From Clusia tigrina (lineage: Eukaryota > Arthropoda > Insecta > Diptera > Clusiidae): 64,000 nt of DNA. The position numbers were made by a program, and so were the translations under genes. The notes beneath the pieces were generated by a model. That model was not told where the DNA came from. It searched no databases and saw only the letters and a program-made list of their open reading frames with translations. Position 1 is the stretch's first letter; every line of letters starts with the position of its first letter. Shown in pieces: positions 40,052 to 49,432 of this stretch. The stretch lies in assembly GCA_920105625.2 (NCBI GenBank), contig OV050030.1:80441400-80505399 (forward strand), written 5' to 3'.

Positions 40052-40118
40052 TAATGAAAGCCCGATAGCAGATGTAGACGCATATTCAGCAACTTTACTG
40101 GATGCACGTGTGGGTTAT
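40052..40118. repeat. Unclassified repeat R, copy 1, left part
   Basis: This part matches 45801-45879 and continues on the other side of the copia insertion at 44815. Its last five bases, GTTAT, are the copia target duplication. Confidence 0.7.
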
Positions 40119-40307
40119 TGTTATTTTATTAGTTAATTAAAACGCAGTGTATATAATTGTTAGAAAAACTTACGTCTTTCCACGCTGGTAATTTATTTAA
40201 GAAGAAAGAAAAAGCATACTACAAAAGTATTGTCTGTCAAGTATGACAGCTATGTGTTGAGAACTCATTTGATTATCATGGCTGCATTTCAAATACAATT
40301 CTCAATA
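40119..40307 (-). repeat. Copia 3' LTR
   Basis: This LTR is 189 bp and on the plus strand reads TGTTATTTTATTAG to TTCTCAATA. It carries 15 bp (GTTAGAAAAACTTAC) that are absent from the other LTR. Confidence 0.9.
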
Positions 40308-40378
40308 CTCCCACTTAATCAATGAGTTGAATAATTCAAATAGAAAATGGAGCATATAAAACTAAACAATTCAAAACT

Positions 40379-42241
40379 CTAGATATTAAGCCCCATTTCT
40401 TTTATGCAAAATAAATGTTTTTCAATTGACACGGTTTTAGTCAAATTATCTGCAATCATATCATTAGTGCTTACTTTGATAATTTTAACCAGGCTCTTAC
40501 TTATGTAATCTCTTATAAAATGATGGCGAATCGCAATGTGTTTCACCCTAGGACTAAACATTCCAGTTTCTGTTAAGTCGACGGCTCCTTTGTTGTCCAG
40601 TGGCGGCGTACCATCTTTAATTATTTCATCCTTTAACTGATTAAGCCACAATGCTTCTTGTGTCGCTGCTGATAAGCTCATATACTCTGCTTCGCATGCA
40701 CTAAGAGCCACTGTTGGCTGCTTTTTACTTGCCCATGTTATCGCTGCATTCTGCCATAGAAATACATAGCCAGTACAGGATTTAAAGTCCTGAAAGCTTG
40801 ATCCCCAATCAGAGTCAGCATACCCGCATAGAGTGCCACTTTCCCTTTTATATGTAAGTTTAATATTTAGTGTACATTTCAAATATCTCATTACACTTTT
40901 CACCCCTTTCCAGTGCGCCATTCCAGGGTTTTTATTAAACTGACTTAAATTGGTGATACTAAACGAAATATCTGGACGCGTGCACTGTGCTAGGATTGTC
41001 CGCATTTTCTCAAGCTCATCTTGGGTCGACGGACACATTTCTGCAGTAAGTTTTTGATTTGGATCACTTGGTATCATCACAGGATCGCAATCAAACATCT
41101 TAAATTTACGCAGAATCAATTCTGTATACTTTTGTTGATCTAGACTGATGATTCCTTTATCATAATTGTAGTTTATTCGAATTCCAAGAACGTTCGTTGC
41201 TGTGCCTAGATCCTTCATGCGAAAATGCTTCTTCAATGTTGATTTAAGTTGATCTTTCCAAGCAGAGTTATTAAAAAATATCAATAGATCATCGACATAC
41301 ACAGCAATCACCACAATAAAATTTTCTTTGTGTCGTACATTAACACAGGAATCGGTTTTACATCGCTTATACCCTGCACGCTCCAGTTCTTCGTTGAGTT
41401 TAAGATTCCACTGTATGCTGGCCTGCTTCAGACCATACAAAGCTTTATTTAATTTGCATACATGACCACTTTTGTCGTCATATGCCTCAGGCTGGTGCAT
41501 ATAAAGTATTTCGTGAATATCGCCGTGCAAAAATGCTGTCACGACGTCCATTTGCTCAATTTTCCAGCCAAATTTTACTGCCATCGCCATTAACAATCGA
41601 ATCGATGAATATCGAACTACTGGCGAAAAAGTATGCACGTAGTCGACGCCTTCACGCTGACTATAGTCTTTTGCCACAACTCGCGCCTTGTATCGGACAA
41701 ATTCACCTCTTGAGTCAGTTTTTCGTTTAAAGACCCACTTGCAATTGATGGCTTTATGACCATCAGGTAAATGTGTTAGATTCCAGGTCCCATTATCAAT
41801 AAGCGATCGATACTCTTCGTCCATTGCAGCTGTCCACTGCAATTTTTCATTCCCACTTAGAGCTTCCTCGACTGTTGTAGGTTCGCTTTCGACGGCTACA
41901 TTCGCAAAATGTGTTGACGTTCCGATTGGCTCCAAATGGCTATCTTCTGACTCGATCCCGTTCATTATTAGATGCATCACTCGATCTCCGAAAAAATTTG
42001 GTGGCCTAGTGCCTCTATCTGAACGCCGAATAATCTGCACTTTGCTATCATTGCCTACGTCCAATCTGCTGTCATCTGCATCATCATACAGAGATTCTTC
42101 TGTACTGCTAATCGTTTCATCAACATTGTCATTGTGATCTTCAAATTGATCACGATCTACAACATTGTTCAGGCCATGTTGTACGCCTTCTCTATTTGCA
42201 ACACTGTTCTGGCCATGTTGCACGCCATGTGAGAACATCAC
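40379..42241 (-). CDS. Copia RT and RNase H
   Basis: This 620-residue frame starts in a linker with repeated GVQHGQNSVANRE-type units, then an acidic stretch. RT follows with NGTWNLTHLPDGHKAINCKWVF, the palm motif QMDVVTAFLHG and the catalytic YVDDLLIF. Copia RNase H comes next with GYADSDWGSSFQDFKSCTGY, SACEAEYMSLS and ADNLTK near the end. All key residues appear intact. It is separated from the integrase frame by stops at about 42242-42276. The start of the ORF is not a natural protein start; it is part of a Gag-Pol polyprotein. Confidence 0.9.
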   Translation of the reverse strand: MMFSHGVQHGQNSVANREGVQHGLNNVVDRDQFEDHNDNVDETISSTEESLYDDADDSRLDVGNDSKVQIIRRSDRGTRPPNFFGDRVMHLIMNGIESEDSHLEPIGTSTHFANVAVESEPTTVEEALSGNEKLQWTAAMDEEYRSLIDNGTWNLTHLPDGHKAINCKWVFKRKTDSRGEFVRYKARVVAKDYSQREGVDYVHTFSPVVRYSSIRLLMAMAVKFGWKIEQMDVVTAFLHGDIHEILYMHQPEAYDDKSGHVCKLNKALYGLKQASIQWNLKLNEELERAGYKRCKTDSCVNVRHKENFIVVIAVYVDDLLIFFNNSAWKDQLKSTLKKHFRMKDLGTATNVLGIRINYNYDKGIISLDQQKYTELILRKFKMFDCDPVMIPSDPNQKLTAEMCPSTQDELEKMRTILAQCTRPDISFSITNLSQFNKNPGMAHWKGVKSVMRYLKCTLNIKLTYKRESGTLCGYADSDWGSSFQDFKSCTGYVFLWQNAAITWASKKQPTVALSACEAEYMSLSAATQEALWLNQLKDEIIKDGTPPLDNKGAVDLTETGMFSPRVKHIAIRHHFIRDYISKSLVKIIKVSTNDMIADNLTKTVSIEKHLFCIKEMGLNI

Positions 42242-42280
42242 TTACAACATTGTTTTGGCCATGTTGCAAGCCATTTCAGC
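42150..42280 (-). repeat. Minisatellite in the copia integrase-RT linker
   Basis: Three to four tandem units of roughly 36-40 bp with the core CAACATTGTTCTGGCCATGTTGCA code for repeats of about NGLQHGQNNV. The stop that separates integrase from RT lies in this repeat block, so slippage here probably caused the break. Confidence 0.7.
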
Positions 42281-43226
42281 TACTGCTTGCCGAACTATCT
42301 GATTCAAAAATATCCGCAGCAAATTTAAAAATTTTGTTATTAGAATTTTCACCAAGATAGTTGAAATGCTCAATAAAATTCACATCTCTGCTTATAATCA
42401 CTTTATGGGTTTCCTTGTCCATTAAGCGATATCCCTTTTGTGCCTCGCAATATCCAACGAATAGATATTCTTTTGATTTGGCCTCAAACTTCTGCATCTT
42501 CTCTTTGGGTAGAAATGCCATTGCACGTGAACCAAATACTCTAAAATGACTTACGTCTGGTTTTATTCCACTCCATATCTCAATAGGTGATTTTCCTCCC
42601 AAAATTACTGATGACGTATAATTTTTTATGTAGGCTGCGGTATTCAGTGCTTCTCCCCAAAATCTTTTGTGTAAATTAGCATCCTGCAACATACACCTCG
42701 CTTTTTCCGTAAAAGTTCGAATTGTTCTCTCAGCTAAGCCATTTTGTTGTGGTGTAAATGGAACGCTGGTTTGATGCTCGATTCCATTCTGGTCAAAAAA
42801 TGCTTTAAACTTATTGCAACAAAACTCGGTGCCGTTATCACTCCGGAATTTTTTAATTTTTAAACCAGTTTGATTTTCAACCAACGCATTAAATGAACAA
42901 AATTTGTCATAAGTCTCGTTCTTATGCTTTAACATGTACACAAAAGTTTTTCTACTAAATTCATCGATAAGCACGAAACAGTAATTACTTCCACTAATAG
43001 AGCTGCACTCCATCTTTTCAGCTAAGTCCGCGTGTATAACCTCCAACAAGTGTGTCGCTCTCGAGCCGTCTTTTGGAAATTGTCGTCGTGTGAGTTTACC
43101 CTTACAGCAAGCAACACATACTTCACTGTCACTATCGACAACCGATACACCACTTACAGAACCATTTTTCATTCTCCTTAAGTCAGATATATTCAAATGA
43201 CCAAGCCTTCGATGCCATAACTCCAT
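42276..43226 (-). CDS. Copia integrase
   Basis: The 316-residue frame starts with the GAG-pre-integrase zinc motif (LWHRRLGHLN, then CVACCKGK). The D,D-35-E core follows: EVIHADLAEKM, KFRSDNGTEFCC and PQQNGLAERTIRTFTEKAR. The copia-type C-terminal region has HFRVFGSRAMAFLPKEK and YLFVGYCEAQKGYRL. The stop at 42276 falls after a Ser-rich end. Upstream, a TAA at about 43245 separates it from the fragment at 43454. Confidence 0.9.
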   Translation of the reverse strand: MELWHRRLGHLNISDLRRMKNGSVSGVSVVDSDSEVCVACCKGKLTRRQFPKDGSRATHLLEVIHADLAEKMECSSISGSNYCFVLIDEFSRKTFVYMLKHKNETYDKFCSFNALVENQTGLKIKKFRSDNGTEFCCNKFKAFFDQNGIEHQTSVPFTPQQNGLAERTIRTFTEKARCMLQDANLHKRFWGEALNTAAYIKNYTSSVILGGKSPIEIWSGIKPDVSHFRVFGSRAMAFLPKEKMQKFEAKSKEYLFVGYCEAQKGYRLMDKETHKVIISRDVNFIEHFNYLGENSNNKIFKFAADIFESDSSASSS

Positions 43227-43244
43227 TGAATTTTCTGACTTAAA

Positions 43245-43454
43245 TTATGTCAGTGCCACGTTTTTCATCGCATCCAATTTAAACAAGCCGCCAACTGATG
43301 ACGCTGTTGCCAACAAACTTCCGTGTTTGTCATGAATTGTGCAACCCTTAGATGTAAAGTTTACCAAATAACCCTTTTCTGCGATATTACTTACTGAAAG
43401 TAAATTTGTGGTTAAGTTTGGCACAAATAGCACGTCTTTGACGTTAATTTTCAC
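43245..43454 (-). pseudogene. Copia protease to integrase linker fragment
   Basis: This is the segment with DVLFVPNLTTNLLSVSNIAEKG, the typical end of the copia protease region. Stops flank it on both sides (TGA near 43463 and TAA at 43245) but it is in the same overall polyprotein order. Confidence 0.8.
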
Positions 43455-43463
43455 ACACTCTCC

Positions 43464-44363
43464 TCAAACATCAATTTTGAGGTTAACTTCGCTACTGAAT
43501 TCAACTTCCATCAAATCATTATTTGCCGCTCGAATTCCTGCATATGAATGCTTCTTTTGTCCCGTAATCCATTCTCTGTGCATCGTCATGTGGTTGGTAG
43601 CGCCAGAATCAATATACCAATCACTGGTATCAAATTTACCTGTTAAAAACACTGCACTGAATGCCACATTGTCTTTGTCCGTAGTATCCGCTATTTTTGT
43701 TTTTTGTGGACAATTGGCTGCAAAGTGGCATTTCTGGTGGCATGAATAGCAAATTATGCTTGACATTATACGAAATGGTCTTTTGTTTTTTACAAACAGT
43801 GCCTTTTCAACTGCTGATATCGAAGCAGTCATCTCTTGCAGTAATTTTGTTTTAACAAGATCACTTGAAAGTGACTTGTCAAGTGCTTCTAACGCCATTA
43901 TCATTGGCTGGTACTCCTCTGTCAAGCCACATAATAAAAGCACAGCTAACCACTCGTCGGTCACTGTAAATCCAAGATCAGACATCTGCTGCGTAGCTGA
44001 CATAATTTCAGAAACATAAGTGTTCATTGAATCACAGTTTTGCAGCTTTGTACCGACAACACGCCTCATTAGTGTGATACGTCGCGCCAATCCTCTATCC
44101 TCAAATGTTTTCTGTAAATTTTCCCAAATGTTCTTGGCGTTTATTTCTGATTTTACGTGGACAAAAATTGATTTATCAATACTTAAAGCAATAGCGGCTT
44201 TTGCTTTTGCACATTTTTTTGTATCAGTCTCTTCACCGGTTAAACATTTTGACAGATCCTCCAATGCTAAATAGTTTCCCATAGAGTATTTCCACGAAGA
44301 AAAATTTTCGCGGCCTTTTAGTTTTTCAATTGATGCTAAAATTCCTGCAGCCATCTCAAACAA
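43464..44363 (-). CDS. Copia gag and protease start
   Basis: This 299-residue frame begins with the copia gag fold (KLKGRENFSSWKYSMGNYL), then a UBN2-like capsid region (AKNIWENLQKTFEDRGLARRITLMRRV). A zinc knuckle CYSCHQKCHFAANC has Lys-Cys where Gly usually lies. The protease active site WYIDSGATNHM follows. The frame stops at 43464. Copia normally makes Gag and Gag-Pol from spliced and unspliced RNA, so a single long frame is expected; here the stop breaks it. Confidence 0.88.
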   Translation of the reverse strand: MFEMAAGILASIEKLKGRENFSSWKYSMGNYLALEDLSKCLTGEETDTKKCAKAKAAIALSIDKSIFVHVKSEINAKNIWENLQKTFEDRGLARRITLMRRVVGTKLQNCDSMNTYVSEIMSATQQMSDLGFTVTDEWLAVLLLCGLTEEYQPMIMALEALDKSLSSDLVKTKLLQEMTASISAVEKALFVKNKRPFRIMSSIICYSCHQKCHFAANCPQKTKIADTTDKDNVAFSAVFLTGKFDTSDWYIDSGATNHMTMHREWITGQKKHSYAGIRAANNDLMEVEFSSEVNLKIDV

Positions 44364-44617
44364 ACAACTGCTTTCTAACTTGATTCCAGTCCAATTATTT
44401 TTTTCTTTAACAGTTGTTGTTCAGTTGCCGTTGTAGCGAGCTCTAATATTTGTTGTTGTTCTTCTTATTTGATCTTACTGTCCATGCAGTCGGTGCTTGA
44501 AATTTTAAGGTTAAAATTGCAAAGTTCAATGTGCAAACAAAAAATTGTGAAATTAACAATGGAATTGAATTCTTTCTTTTTGTTCTTAAATAAATACCAG
44601 CAAAAATCAATTAACCA

Positions 44618-44635
44618 GAGCCTGGGCCCATAACC
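44618..44635 (-). promoter_or_regulatory. Copia primer binding site (tRNA-iMet internal)
   Basis: On the minus strand, GGTTATGGGCCCAGGCTC directly follows the 5' LTR. This is the known form of the copia primer site, which pairs with an internal part of initiator tRNA-Met rather than its 3' end. Confidence 0.85.
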
Positions 44636-44809
44636 TGTTATTTTATTAGTTAATTAAAACGCAGTATCTATAATTGTCTTTCCACGCTGGTAATTTATTT
44701 AAGAAGAAAGAAAAAGCATACTACAAAAGTATTGTCTGTCAAGTATGACAGCTATGTGTTGAGAACTCATTTGATTATCATGGTTGCATTTCAAATACAA
44801 TTCTCAATA
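44636..44809 (-). repeat. Copia 5' LTR
   Basis: This 174-bp LTR is flanked on its right by the duplication GTTAT (44810-44814). It lacks the 15 bp present in the other LTR. Confidence 0.9.
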
Positions 44810-44814
44810 GTTAT

Positions 44815-44964
44815 TTTGTTGGAAAGGTGACCATTGTGAGAACGTTGAACTGCTAAGCTTGCTTTGGTTGGCCGTAGGATATCAAACGAGTGCAAGTGCA
44901 GGTTGCGCTGTGGGAGCGGTGAACTGCTGAGCTTGCATTTATTTAATAAATATTTTGTTCGTTA
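44815..44964. repeat. Unclassified repeat R, copy 1, right part
   Basis: It continues the repeat broken by copia and matches 45880-46106 with one fewer internal unit of about 75 bp. It ends in TTTAATAAATATTTTGTTCG. Confidence 0.75.
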
Positions 44965-45800
44965 GCTCCCCCACCCTTAGTTTCGAGCGTCCCCGTTCGA
45001 CAAACTTCCGACACACGTGCTGGGAGGTTTTCTAAAGATGTAAAAAATTATTAATCATTCTAGGATCGTCATTTTGCATGACATGTACAACATGTGTACA
45101 TGTGTTTCTTATTAGATTCACTAAGTCATGGCTTACTTGTAGATTATTGGAAGGATTGGCACAGGTTGGGTATTGTTATTCCCTAGGATAGGGGGTCTTC
45201 TAAGATTGTTGGGATTTTACATTATGAATGAATCAAAAGTTATGTATTTATAATAGTTTAAATTATCTTCTTATTATTGTTACCCTTTTTTTGTGTTATT
45301 TTTCTGTTTATTCCTTCTTGGAAGGATTTATTTTCTTTTTTGGAGGGCCTCTTTGAGCACCGCAAAATTAAGATAGTTATAAGCTGGAGGGACTCGTGAT
45401 TGTCGCAGCTTCTGATTACTCTATTTTATAAACTTTATTTGTGATTCTTTAAATGGATTTTATAAGCTGGAGAGACTCGTGATTATCGCAACTTCCGATA
45501 ATTGTATTTTATAAGTTAAATTTAGTTTTTTTAAAGTGAATTTATTCCATATTAAAAAAATTATTAATATTTTGAAGGATACTTAAAATATTTCTTAATT
45601 TTGTCTATATAATTTGTATACTAAAAATAAAACTTAAATTAGCAATACTACACTAGTCATTGTATCGGTTTGTGGGTGGTGGTTGTTTGGTGATCCTTAC
45701 AGGCAACTGCCCTCTGAGTTGAGCTCCTTTTTAACGTCTATTTTTCACGGCTACGCGGAGGCCTATCTAAAAGATTAATTTGCAATTATATTTTTCAGTC
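44965..45800. other. Spacer between the two R repeats, with an 83-bp tandem duplication
   Basis: This is AT-rich and non-coding. A unit starting ATAAGCTGGAG(G/A)GACTCGTGATT occurs at 45379 and again at 45462. A palindrome-rich word (ACATGTACAACATGTGTACATGT) is at 45082-45104. If the two R copies are LTRs, this would be a small internal region without genes. Confidence 0.5.
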
Positions 45801-46106
45801 TAATGAAAGCTCGGTCGTAGGTAGCCGATAGCAAATGTAGACGCATAGTCAGCCACTGTACCGGATGCACGTGTTGGTTATTTTGTTGGAAAGGTGACCG
45901 TTTTAAGAACGTTGAACTGCTAAGCTTGCTTTGGTTGGCCATTGGATATCAAACGAATGCAAGTGCAGGTTGCACTGTGGGAGCGGTGAACTGCAGAGCT
46001 TGCATTTGGGTGGCCGGACGATATGAAACGAATGCAAGTGCAGGTTGCGCTATGGGAACGGTGAACTGCTGAGCTTGCATTTATTTAATAAATATTTTGT
46101 TCGTTA
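45801..46106. repeat. Unclassified repeat R, copy 2
   Basis: This copy is about 306 bp and similar to 40052-40118 plus 44815-44964. It contains two complete tandem units of 74-75 bp (starts at 45914 and 45988, next start at 46063) with the core GAACTGCTGAGCTTGCATTT. It could be an LTR of a small non-autonomous element, but no matching target duplication was found. Confidence 0.7.
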
Positions 46107-46914
46107 ACTTGTACATCAAGCCTATAAGATATTTGCAGTAAACATTCCGTAAAACGAATCTTGGATTGCAATTTAGAGAGGCCAAAACGTAGTCTATTGA
46201 GTTCTCTTGCATTAACAGCACGTTCATCGTTAATAGAAGGTGTAGCTCCACAAATTTAGTACGTTTGCGATGAACTACACCCGGATAACACATTTCACAC
46301 CTTCGCATCGATCATATATGATATTAATTCGGATGTGACTTTGAATTGTTTGCCTCCAATATGCACAAACTTGGTTTATAACTGACTTATCTTTTGTTCG
46401 ATATAATTCACTTCGCGAGTGATAACAACAGCTGTCCCTCTTTCTAACATAAATTTTATTCCCCTACAGTAGCGAGATGAGCTTGGAACTGGATTTTGCC
46501 AAATAGTTTTTTGTTTATTTTGTTTGCATTGTATCGACATTATGGAAATATTAAATAAAACCTGATCTAATGCATTAATGTCGGAAAATTTTTATTTATA
46601 TTTGTCACAACCCCATTCTGCAATAAAAAATATCTTGTCTAATTCGACCAAAGACAGCAATACTTCATCTTGAATCATACAAGTTCTTTTAATGGTATGA
46701 TTCAATAGGGATTGTAAATCTACCTCCGCAAAACGTTCTTCAATTGTATTGTATGGATAACAACCCTGCTTTGCCATTTTCATTTTATCGTATTTAGGAT
46801 ACAATTTGGGATTCACATGTTGAATGTGTTCTCTCAGCAAACGATGTTGATTAGTGGTCATTTTATGATTTTTGAAGACAAATTTAATCTTAAAATATAT
46901 TAAAATAGTTGAAA
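46107..46914. other. Unassigned AT-rich stretch
   Basis: Short open frames exist on the minus strand (46081-46308, 46592-47002), but their translations show no motif that I recognise and one overlaps the envelope relic in antisense. I see no supported gene here. Confidence 0.35.
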
Positions 46915-47440
46915 AAAAAGAAAGAAATTGACGGGGTTTGATTAATACTTTAGGCTCAGGACTAAATTTTTGTTCGGAACTTTGAACCAGGAAAATCGTC
47001 ATACTATAGAGAAATCCCTACAGGATGTAAAAGAAAAGATAGCTTATAACGACTTAAATTAAATGACCATAATAAGCCATGTTAGTAATAACAAAAAAAT
47101 TATAGAAGAATTAAAAAATTCTACAAATATTTTACAGAATGTGTTCACTCAAAAAATCGGTTTGGACATTTTCTTAGATAATGGCAAATAAGTCATACTT
47201 ACAATATATTCAAGATATTCAATTGGGAATTTAATTAGCAAAACTAGGCATAGTAAACCCAAAATCAAAGACCTTGAAACAATATTGCATTTTAATACGG
47301 AACAATTCGAGCATATTAAATCTTCAGTTTGGATCAATGACAATTTAATTAATTTTATTTTAACTATACCCAATGAATTTGAATCATATGGCAAGTTAAA
47401 GATTTTGGCAATACCCGATATAATCTCCACCTAGAATTAT
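46915..47440 (+). pseudogene. Errantivirus-type envelope relic, strongly decayed
   Basis: Translated plus-strand pieces resemble the middle and end of the envelope protein of gypsy-like endogenous retroviruses (errantiviruses) of flies. A basic stretch with a Gly-Leu-Ile-Asn type fusion-region motif lies near 46928-46960. An Asn/Lys-rich coiled-coil segment is at about 47070-47150, and a C-terminal ectodomain-like segment at 47160-47440. Stops and frame changes occur throughout (for example at 47190), and no gag or pol of the same element is next to it. The protein cannot be made. The assignment rests on pattern resemblance and is moderate. Confidence 0.5.
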
Positions 47441-47813
47441 ACATTAAGGAAACGCGAAAGATTTCATAAGAATAAATCACACTATATTTGAATTAAAAAT
47501 AAAAAGGTTTTCCAATAAAAGAAAAATATTTAATTTCTTAAATAATAAATAAGTAAACTGCACAACACTAATAAATATTGATGAAAGTATAAATTTCTTT
47601 CCACCAAATAACAAAAAAAACCACATAGTAACAAAAAATCTCAAAAAAACTTACATCAACCAAAACTGAAATCAACTTAAAATAAAAATTGAAGGAAAAA
47701 ATGTTTTAAATTTTAGTAAATCTAAAATTAAGATAGATGCTTTTGAAATTCTCTGAGAGGTATATAAACTACCAGCAATTCAAAGACGACACGGTTGAAC
47801 AGAAATCGTAACA
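47441..47813. other. AT-rich non-coding stretch with a TATA-like box
   Basis: No gene is seen. A TATATAAAC box at 47761-47769 lies about 30 bp before a TCAAAG initiator-like word, which fits a core promoter or the end of an element leader preceding J2; this is weak evidence. Confidence 0.35.
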
Positions 47814-48938
47814 GTGTGTACATCGTGCATTTCAATCGGAACAGTAACAGTATTAAGAAGTAACAATACTCAAACATTTGAAGACCCAGCAACAGGCATA
47901 TCAAATCAAAGAGCCTGCTCTACCTCCAGTGCACTCTCTCCGCAAGATCAAAAGAAACGCAGAGGCTGTGCAGAACTGTCACATAATATAGCGGTCGCTC
48001 ACGAACAACAAAAATTTCAGCCTGTGCTTAACGTTCTGAGTGTGCCAACAAACTTACAAGAGAACATTAAAACACAACGCGTTCCATCTCAAATTGTCTC
48101 TCCGATACCTTAAGAACATCAAACAGAGTCAATACCACTCTTGCCTCATCGAACGCAGCCACAAAAACAAATTTTTTATACAGCCAAGCAATATGTACGA
48201 GCACACTCACTGCAGCTCCAGCTCTGATAAATTACTCGAATGGCAAATTTATCAGAAAATGCCTCTCTCGAAACGAAACTACAGATATTTAATGAAAGCA
48301 ATTACCGCAAAATTGCATCCTATCTTGATAAAAATGGTAAAAACTACTATACATATCAACTGAAGATCAGTAAACGCCTAGCAGTTGTTATTAAAGGTAT
48401 TGAGAATAGTGTAAGTACTAATGAAAGCAAAGATTCTCTCGAAATCGCCGGATTTAAAGTTAAAACGGTATTCAACATTAAAAACAGAGACAAAGTACCA
48501 CCACCACTATTTCAAGGAGAACTTGAACCGAATGGAGGAAAATTAAAAAGTAGCGAAACACACCCAATGTACCATCTGCGATACTTATTACATAGACGAA
48601 TAACCGTTAAAGACCCTCAAAAGAAGGAAAGTCCCTGTCCAGTGCTTCAATTGCCAAGAATACGGGCCCACAAAATCGTACTGTACCTTACGCACTGTTT
48701 GTGTTGCCTGTGGGGACCTTCACAATTCCAAGCACAAAAATGTAGCAAATGTGGAGAAAACCACATGGCAAAACTACAGAGGCTGCACAGTGTATTTAGC
48801 ATTCAGCAATCAGCTTTTCATTATTTAGATATTGCCAAATCAATCGAACCCCGTAAGCAACTGACCAGTGACATCGCTTCTACATCAAGATCATATGCCA
48901 ACGTAGTAAAGTCTGGATCTGAAGAGATTCAAAATTAA
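47814..48938 (+). pseudogene. J2 ORF1 (jockey gag-like), frameshifted
   Basis: A first piece (47814-48113) is Ser/Gln/Pro-rich. The second (48240-48938) has the jockey gag core: YTYQLKISKRLAVVIKGIE and HPMYHLRYLLHRRITVKDP. The zinc knuckles after it are read partly in another frame around 48640-48760, and CSKCGENHMAKLQRLHS is the third knuckle, with the final Cys changed. The product would coat element RNA. A shift near 48115 and another near 48625 break it. Confidence 0.75.
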
Positions 48939-48959
48939 CAAATTGTATGACTGAATTTT

Positions 48960-49339
48960 ATGAATGCAAAGCATGTTTCACGAGTTCTTGAAAACTCAAA
49001 ACCAACTTATGTAATTGCTGACCTCTAAAAACTGAACTATATCACCCAACATAAACTTGAAAATCAACACTTCCTGCATACTAGGCAAATTGACATTATG
49101 CTTTTATCAGAAACGCACTTGACAAACAAAAATTGTTTTGTGATATCAGGATATAAATTCTACAAAGACAAACCATCCTGATAATAAAGCACATAGAGGT
49201 ACGGGTGTATTAATAAGAGATAGATTTAAACATTATTCACTAGAAGAGTATGCAAAGGACTATCTGCAGGCAACATCAATGTGTCTTCAATGCTGGGAGT
49301 AAAAAATTGTACTAAACGCAGTCTATTGTCATCCAAGAT
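48960..49339 (+). pseudogene. J2 ORF2 endonuclease, N-terminal part
   Basis: A broken frame shows LLSETHLTNKNCFVISGYKFY, the early motif of apurinic-type endonucleases (the ETH motif with its catalytic Glu). It is interrupted by stops near 49180 and ends at the LOA-B insertion, at the codons for the VYCHPR motif. Confidence 0.75.
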
Positions 49340-49432
49340 TTTATTTTATTTTATTTTTTTTGTCGGAAGAATCTGGTAAGCGCAGCACTCAGGCAGAGTA
49401 TATATCCATTGTACTGCACTTAAGGTTCCCTT

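Larger units (their letters stand above)
40119..44809 (-). mobile_element. Ty1/copia retrotransposon, nearly complete
   Basis: The element is 4691 bp with LTRs at 40119-40307 (189 bp) and 44636-44809 (174 bp) and a 5-bp duplication GTTAT (40114-40118 and 44810-44814). The order on the minus strand is gag, protease, integrase, RT, RNase H, which defines copia. The LTRs differ by a 15-bp gap and a few substitutions. A polypurine tract (AAGTGGGAG, minus strand) adjoins the 3' LTR at 40308-40316. Three in-frame or near-frame stops break the polyprotein. Confidence 0.93.

Noticed and set aside
46592..47002. 136-residue minus-strand ORF considered as a unique gene
   Set aside because: No motif is recognised, the first 40 or so residues overlap the plus-strand envelope relic, and the start is within AT-rich DNA. 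Left unassigned.
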